Notes under the pieces: model-generated
The model's input: only the letters and a program-made list of their open reading frames with translations
Databases searched by the model: none
What the model was told of the DNA's origin: nothing
Program-made: the position numbers and the translations under genes
DNA from: Ruminococcus flavefaciens
GTDB taxonomy: Bacteria > Bacillota > Clostridia > Oscillospirales > Ruminococcaceae
Assembly (NCBI RefSeq): GCF_900143025.1
Contig: NZ_FRCT01000005.1
Location: 62,001 to 126,000 of the forward strand
DNA: 64,000 nt
Reading direction: 5' to 3'
In this document: in pieces, positions 59,104-64,000 of the stretch
Numbering within the stretch: the stretch's first letter is position 1
Layout of the letters: each line of letters starts with the position of its first letter

Positions 59104-60267
59104 TTATTTGTCCTCCTTATGGCTGTCGGACTGTTCGTCCTCATTGTTAGCTTTTATTTCTTCGATGTCGTCATCGAGATCGTTGTCATCGTCAAGGTCG
59201 TCAAGCTCGCTCTCGTCGAAGTCGTCGTCATCGTCGTTGAAAATGTCGAGGTCATCGTCATCATCGTCGTTGTTTCCTGTTTTTGCGTCTTCGCCGGTGA
59301 TACCCATGCGCTTTCTGCGGGACTCCTCTATAAGGCGGTGGGATTCCTCTGTATTTGCGTAAAGCACCATGCTCTCTGGATCACGCTTTCTCTTTGCAAA
59401 GAATATGATCTGGAGTATCACAGATACAATGAATATGATAGCTGAAAGTGCCTGAGATACGCGGATATTGCCGAGCATAAGGCTGTCTGTGCGCATACCT
59501 TCGACTACGAAGCGCTCAGCGCCGTACCATGCAAGGTACATGAGGAAGAGCTGTCCATCGTACTTTCTGCGCTTTGACCAGAAGGCGAGGATAACAAATC
59601 CCAGCAGACACCATAATGACTCATATAAGAAGCAGGGGTGTACGGGCTTTTCCCAGAGCATTTCAACGCCCTCTTGGTACATATCTCCGCCTATCTGCAT
59701 ACTGTCGCTGATAGTACGCTGGATAGTGCCGCCTGTCATACCGAGGAATGAGGAGGTGTTGGTTCCGAATGCCTCCTGGTTTACGAAGTTGCCCCAGCGT
59801 CCGATACCCTGTCCGATGAGGAAGCCGATAACGGTTATATCCAGCATGGGGAGCATCTTGACTTTTCGTATCTTACATATTATAAGACCGACAAGGAGCG
59901 CACCTATGATGCCGCCGTAAATGGCAAGTCCGCCGTTTCTGGTGTTTATCACAGCTTTGAGTGTCTCGCCGAACGAACCCTTGTTGTATTCGTCCCAGCG
60001 CATAAAGACGTAGTATAAACGGGCTCCGATGATACCGCCGATAACACCGCCGATAACAGCGTCTATAGCTCTGTCTGCATCAAGTCCGAAGCGTTTCATT
60101 CTCGGCAGAGCGTAGACGACCGCAAGGATAAGTCCGATTGTTATCAGTATTCCGTACCATTGTATGTGTACGCCGCCGATAGAAAATGCGGTAGGATCAA
60201 TGTGGAATTTCCAGCCCAGCTCGGGGAATTGTATTTCGTTTGGGTCTAAAAGTGTTTCTGTTGACAT
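59104..60267 (-). CDS. lgt: Prolipoprotein diacylglyceryl transferase with acidic tail
   Basis: A 387-residue membrane enzyme that attaches diacylglycerol to the lipobox Cys of prolipoproteins. Seven helices are visible. Signature motifs: IQWYGILITIGLILAV, GGLAIYGGIIGALLVG, the Lgt signature GQGIGRWGNFVNQEAFG, and HPCFLYESLW. After the last helix come about 80 residues ending in a very Asp/Glu-rich tail, absent from ordinary Lgt proteins. ATG 60267 follows AGGAGG. The lipoproteins found in this window (for example 31269 and 57168) would be its substrates. It is co-transcribed with two M16 genes and folD. Confidence 0.95.
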   Translation of the reverse strand: MSTETLLDPNEIQFPELGWKFHIDPTAFSIGGVHIQWYGILITIGLILAVVYALPRMKRFGLDADRAIDAVIGGVIGGIIGARLYYVFMRWDEYNKGSFGETLKAVINTRNGGLAIYGGIIGALLVGLIICKIRKVKMLPMLDITVIGFLIGQGIGRWGNFVNQEAFGTNTSSFLGMTGGTIQRTISDSMQIGGDMYQEGVEMLWEKPVHPCFLYESLWCLLGFVILAFWSKRRKYDGQLFLMYLAWYGAERFVVEGMRTDSLMLGNIRVSQALSAIIFIVSVILQIIFFAKRKRDPESMVLYANTEESHRLIEESRRKRMGITGEDAKTGNNDDDDDDLDIFNDDDDDFDESELDDLDDDNDLDDDIEEIKANNEDEQSDSHKEDK

Positions 60268-60272
60268 TAAAA

Positions 60273-61550
60273 TTATGCCTCCTTTTCTATTATGGACAGT
60301 ACACATCTGTCCCTGCGCATTTCTCTGCGCATAAAATCAATAACATCATTGCTCGTCATCTCTGACAGCACTTCTATTGCGTCATATGGCTTTACGCCGT
60401 CTATATGAGCATTGAGCATGAGATTTGCTACGGCTTCAACGTTGTTGAGCTCGCAGACCATCATGCCGTATGAGGATTTCTTTATCCTCTGGAAGTCCTT
60501 TTCGTTTATGCCCTCGTTTATAAGGCGGTCTGTCTCGGCAAAAAGAGCTTCTCTTATTTTTTCGGGTTCGTCGGACTCGCCCGAGAATATCACGGTAAAG
60601 TAGTTATCTCCGTAGAAAACCTCGCCGCCGAAGGTGGAATTGATGACCTCTTCCTTGAGAAGCCTCTCGCACATGGGAAGTGCAGGGTCTGAAAGCAGGG
60701 AAGTGGCTATAGAAGCTGCGGTCATATCTTTAAGGCGCTCGTAGCCGCTCTTTGCAGTGCATTTGCAGCCTAAGTTGAAAATTGAAGCGCCTACAGGCTG
60801 TTTTTCGCGTATTTCCGCCTGAACTATCTCAGCAGGCTCGTCAGGGAAAACGGTTTCGAGTCCCTTGTCGGCGCATGGACGCAGGCAGCTGTCGCATATT
60901 TCCAGTACCTTGTCCGCACTGATGTTGCCTGCGATAGAAAGTACCATATTATTCAGATTATAGAACGTATCATAGCACTTGTACAGCAGGTCTGCGTCGA
61001 TATGAGAGATACTTTCAACAGTGCCTGCGATGTCTATTTTTACAGGGTGGGCGTGGTACATTCCTCTGAGCATATTGAAGAATACACGCCATTCGGGATT
61101 GTCATTGGTCATTTTTATCTCCTGACCGATGATACCCATTTCCTTGTCTACGTTTTCCTTTGTGAAATAGGGCTTCTGGACGAAATCCAGCAGTATTTTC
61201 AGGTTTTCCTCATAGTTCTTTGAGCAGCTGAACAGGTAGCAGGTCTTGTCAAAGGAGGTAAATGCGTTGCCTGATGCGCCTGTTCTGGCATAAAGCTCAA
61301 ATACTCCGCAGTCCTCATTCTCGAAAAGCTTGTGTTCGAGGAAGTGGGCGATGCCCTCTGGGACGGTGGTGTAATCCTTGTCTGCGGCAGTCTTGAACAT
61401 GGTGTTCACAGAGCCGTATTTAGTTCCGAACATGGCTTCGATACTGCTGAAGCCCTTCATTTCACATATATATATATCAAGTCCGCTTTTGTGCTTTATG
61501 TGTATACAGCTGTCGCCTGTGCGGGAGCTTGTAAGGATATCCTTTTTCAT
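60273..61550 (-). CDS. M16-family zinc peptidase (YmfH type)
   Basis: A 425-residue M16 peptidase. The inverted zinc motif H-x-x-E-H is in EGIAHFLEHKLFENED, with a downstream Glu expected as third ligand. TGASGNAFTSFDKTCYLFSC and MGIIGQEIKMTNDNPEWRVF follow, as in YmfH-like proteins. It carries the active site; its partner encoded just upstream lacks it. Such pairs act as processing peptidases, with Bacillus YmfF/YmfH as examples. The ATG overlaps the stop of the partner gene (61550), and lgt starts five bases beyond its stop. Confidence 0.9.
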   Translation of the reverse strand: MKKDILTSSRTGDSCIHIKHKSGLDIYICEMKGFSSIEAMFGTKYGSVNTMFKTAADKDYTTVPEGIAHFLEHKLFENEDCGVFELYARTGASGNAFTSFDKTCYLFSCSKNYEENLKILLDFVQKPYFTKENVDKEMGIIGQEIKMTNDNPEWRVFFNMLRGMYHAHPVKIDIAGTVESISHIDADLLYKCYDTFYNLNNMVLSIAGNISADKVLEICDSCLRPCADKGLETVFPDEPAEIVQAEIREKQPVGASIFNLGCKCTAKSGYERLKDMTAASIATSLLSDPALPMCERLLKEEVINSTFGGEVFYGDNYFTVIFSGESDEPEKIREALFAETDRLINEGINEKDFQRIKKSSYGMMVCELNNVEAVANLMLNAHIDGVKPYDAIEVLSEMTSNDVIDFMRREMRRDRCVLSIIEKEA

Positions 61551-62815
61551 TACTCCTGCACCTCCTTGTCGAGCATAAGATATACGGTGTCAAGCTTCAA
61601 TGAGTTTGCCGCCTGAACTATCCTTTCCTTGGTAACAGCCTTGAACTCGTTGAAATGCTCCTCGGGAGTTATGAGCTTGCCGTCGCTGAAGCAGTCGAAG
61701 AACCAGCTTATATAAGAGGAAGCGGTGTCGCCTATCTGCAATACAGCGTTATCCAGCGCCATAAGAGAGCTTTCTATCTCCTCGTCTGTGATATTGCCTT
61801 TTTTTATTTCCTCAAGCTGAGCCATTATCTCATTGCGGGCTTTGTCGATATTTTCACGCTCGATGCCGCTGTCCACAAAGAATGTTCCCTTTGCGGAAAC
61901 AGAAGTGCTGACGCAGTAATAACAAAGGCTGAGCTTTTCTCTTACGTTGAGGAAAAGCTTTGAGAACGGCATTTCGCCGTAGATGATGCTGAGCATTTTC
62001 AGTGCGTATTTGTCGTCGGACTCGGTTTTGAAGGCGAGTACCATTTTGCACTGGTTTACGTCAAATTCCTCAGAAACGTGCTCAGGCTCGGGTTTCAGAG
62101 GGCTGTGATTGCGTATGCTTACCTTTTTCGGGGCTCTTTCAATGCTGCCGAAGCTTTCGGTGAACATCTCCGCAAAGCTGTTGTCCTCACGGGGAGAAAC
62201 GTAATATATCTCTATCTGAGCGGTTTTCATAAGCTCACGATACGCTTTGAGTGCGTTCTCGGAAGTTGCGGAAAGGGCTGCTTCACGGCTTCCGTAGCCT
62301 GTACACTCGGCAGGTTCACCGCGGAAGGCGGTCTTTGCAGCCTTCGATATGGCGTAGCTGCGCTTCTGATTGAGCTCACCGTCTATCCTGTCGATGAGGT
62401 CTTTTTTCACTATATTGAAGGACTCTGCATCAAATGCATTTCCGTTGACATTGGGTTCGAAAAGGCAGCCGTGTATCAGCTTGCGCATTTCTCCGCATAT
62501 GTCCTCGCCGTCGATAGCGTACTTGTTATCAAGCCATGAGGCTTTCAGACCAAGTATCTGGGCATCGCCTTTTTTTCGCGCTATAGAACCGAGCCCTGCA
62601 CCGTAAAGCTCTGAAAGCTTTTCACACAGTGAGGCATAGGTTCTGTACTGACGGCTGGAAAAGGTAAGAATAGTTATTCCAAGGTTGTTTACGGCTGCGG
62701 TCTCTTCACTCAGCTCGGTGAGAAAATAGACTGCAAGGGAACTGGACTTGAATTTATCGTCAATAATGGTTGTAAATCCGATATTATCGCCCAACTCTGA
62801 CCGTTTATATATCAT
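61550..62815 (-). CDS. M16-family peptidase-like protein without zinc motif (YmfF type)
   Basis: A 421-residue M16-fold protein. It aligns in style with M16 proteins (LYGAGLGSIARKKGDAQIL, LINQKR-type segment, FNVREKLSLCYYC, FVDSGIERENIDKA), but no H-x-x-E-H is present where the zinc site should be; that position reads NNLGITILTFSSRQ. It is therefore the inactive subunit expected to pair with the active protein encoded immediately downstream. First gene of the M16-M16-lgt-folD operon. I did not find a good consensus promoter within the 185 bp upstream. Confidence 0.85.
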   Translation of the reverse strand: MIYKRSELGDNIGFTTIIDDKFKSSSLAVYFLTELSEETAAVNNLGITILTFSSRQYRTYASLCEKLSELYGAGLGSIARKKGDAQILGLKASWLDNKYAIDGEDICGEMRKLIHGCLFEPNVNGNAFDAESFNIVKKDLIDRIDGELNQKRSYAISKAAKTAFRGEPAECTGYGSREAALSATSENALKAYRELMKTAQIEIYYVSPREDNSFAEMFTESFGSIERAPKKVSIRNHSPLKPEPEHVSEEFDVNQCKMVLAFKTESDDKYALKMLSIIYGEMPFSKLFLNVREKLSLCYYCVSTSVSAKGTFFVDSGIERENIDKARNEIMAQLEEIKKGNITDEEIESSLMALDNAVLQIGDTASSYISWFFDCFSDGKLITPEEHFNEFKAVTKERIVQAANSLKLDTVYLMLDKEVQE

Positions 62816-62929
62816 CAGGCTTACACTCCAATCCTAAAAAGCTATACAATATATTATAACACAATTAAAAATAAATTACCATAGTATTTTTGCAATTTTT
62901 TCATTTTTTGTGATAATCCTGTAAAATAC

Positions 62930-62958
62930 TTGATTTAACTTAATGAAAGTGGTATAAT
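62930..62958 (+). promoter_or_regulatory. SigA-type promoter of the RING/DUF2628-like gene
   Basis: TTGATT (62930-62935), 17-base spacer, TATAAT (62953-62958). Confidence 0.75.
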
Positions 62959-63000
62959 ATAAGTTAGTAAATTGTATGCATTGGAAAAAGGAGGCAGAGT

Positions 63001-63972
63001 ATGGATTATAAAGGCGAAAAATGTCCTGTCTGCGGAGAGAGCTTCACAGCCGAGGACGATATTGTAGTTTGCCCTGAATGTGGTACGCCTCATCACAGAA
63101 AATGTTATGCTGCTGAGAATAAATGTGCCAATGAGGAATATCATTCCGAAGGCAGAAAATGGGAAAGAAAGGTGCAGAACAAGCCGCTTTACAAGGTTTG
63201 TCCCGTTTGCAATTATCCTAACAGAGTTTCTGACAGCAACTGTCAGAGATGCGGTGCTGAGATAGCCGATGTATCTCTTGTTTCTCAGGACGAGAATACT
63301 TCTGACAGCAATAACGGTAATATTCGTGATCCGTTTACATCGGAAATGGAAGGACTTATTGATCCTATAAAGTACCTCGGGCTTGATCCGAACGAGGATA
63401 TGGGCGGTGCGTCTATGCAGGAGGTAACTGATTTCGTAGGTCCGAGCACTATATATTATCTGCCGAAATTCAAACGCATGAAGGACGACGGTGCAAAGCC
63501 ATCATTCAACTTTTTTAGTCTCGTATTCCCTGCACTTTATTTTGCAAACAGAAAAATGTGGGGCTGGGCTATACTTGCAGCAATTCTCGGGGTACTGTTC
63601 AATCTTCCCGCCGATCTTCTGCTGTATATCGAGGAATTCCCTGACGGACTGGCAAACTTTGTTTCCAGCAACAAGCATATAATACAGGCTGTGAGCGATA
63701 TATGTATCGTGGCTGATATCGGCGTAAGAGCACTGTTCTGTTTGTTTGCCAACTGGCTGTACTTCCGCTTTGCAATGAATTCGCTGAAAAAACACAAGAC
63801 CAGCGGCAGACCTGCTTCCATGATAAAGACCGCAGGCGGTATCAGACCGCTCAATATGCTAATAATCACTGCAATAAAGTACGGTATAGGATTCGTTGTT
63901 ATAGCTGCACTTTACTACGGTTTTGAAATGGCAGCAACTATCAAGGATTTCAGTTCATTGTGTCTTATGTAA
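63001..63972 (+). CDS. RING-finger-like and DUF2628-type membrane protein
   Basis: A 323-residue protein. The N-terminus has a prokaryotic RING-like zinc domain: CPVCGESF, CPECGTPHHRKCY, then a second zinc ribbon (CPVCNYPN, CQRCGAE) near residues 66-87. The C-terminal half has a DUF2628-like membrane part (FFSLVFPALYFANRKMWGWA, ILGVLFNLPADLLLYI, ALFCLFANWLYFRFAMNSLK) with a last helix near the end. Proteins of this architecture are common in Ruminococcaceae and are not characterised. AAAGGAGG precedes ATG 63001. The 28 bases after the stop show no clear gene start. Confidence 0.8.
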   Translation: MDYKGEKCPVCGESFTAEDDIVVCPECGTPHHRKCYAAENKCANEEYHSEGRKWERKVQNKPLYKVCPVCNYPNRVSDSNCQRCGAEIADVSLVSQDENTSDSNNGNIRDPFTSEMEGLIDPIKYLGLDPNEDMGGASMQEVTDFVGPSTIYYLPKFKRMKDDGAKPSFNFFSLVFPALYFANRKMWGWAILAAILGVLFNLPADLLLYIEEFPDGLANFVSSNKHIIQAVSDICIVADIGVRALFCLFANWLYFRFAMNSLKKHKTSGRPASMIKTAGGIRPLNMLIITAIKYGIGFVVIAALYYGFEMAATIKDFSSLCLM

Positions 63973-64000
63973 GAGTTTATACAGGCATGAATGATCTGAT

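Noticed and set aside
63973-64000. Start of another gene at ATG 63986
   Set aside because: Only 15 bases remain in the window and no ribosome site precedes the ATG.

Overview
The window looks like chromosome of a cellulosome-type Ruminococcus (Oscillospiraceae, Bacillota). The reasons are moderate GC, Firmicutes housekeeping genes (rpoB, rpoC, valS behind a T-box, prfB, gdhA, folD, lgt), three secreted proteins with dockerin modules, Thr-rich linkers in lipoproteins and membrane proteins, and a GH11 xylanase. No rRNA operon, CRISPR array or intact transposase was seen.

Layout. 1-7084: 3' part of rpoB, then rpoC. 7085-9236: a GNAT enzyme, a GHL10-type lipoprotein and tRNA-Ala(GGC). 9192-16745: a 7.5-kb island bounded by a 43-bp perfect direct repeat of the tRNA-Ala 3' end. 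It holds a type III restriction remnant, an SRAP protein, a large secreted protein, two related micro-peptide genes around a Thr-rich lipoprotein, a frameshifted helix-hairpin-helix gene and an LRR-dockerin protein, and has no visible integrase. 17071-25590: metabolism and small enzymes (flavodoxin, metY, HD protein, gdhA, cytidylate-kinase-like, DUF421/DUF4363, pseudouridine synthase, phosphatase, GNAT). 25877-28909: a radical SAM/SPASM gene translationally coupled to a Thr-rich dockerin gene, then a SAM-family riboswitch in front of an orphan gene. 29237-32537: flavoprotein, lipoprotein and GH11 lipoprotein. 32733-44404: three ECF-sigma/membrane-protein pairs, a second dockerin protein, and redox and phosphatase genes. 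44559-48954: prfB and T-box-valS. 49036-56651: HtrA, CNNM protein, protein kinase, SGNH and MBOAT acylation genes. 57168-63972: lipoprotein, folD-lgt-M16-M16 operon and a RING/DUF2628 protein.

The most interesting inference is a small regulon. The second sigma gene (36993), the divergent dockerin gene (36656) and the radical SAM-dockerin operon (27492) are each preceded by the same two-part promoter-like sequence, GTGAGTGTTTTT, 12 bases, GACTAATA, at identical spacing (one site has four substitutions). The membrane partner of this sigma factor and the divergent dockerin protein also share a repeated domain of about 47 residues. This suggests a membrane sensor, a sigma factor and secreted dockerin proteins acting together, one of them possibly modified by a radical SAM enzyme.

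Intergenic regions carry several dispersed repeat families: a GAAA-loop hairpin element, a 92-bp structured repeat, heptamer TTAGCC arrays and GTAGGGGCG hairpins. They cluster beside prfB/valS, HtrA and the 57-kb lipoprotein gene. All calls come from reading the sequence; no database search was run.
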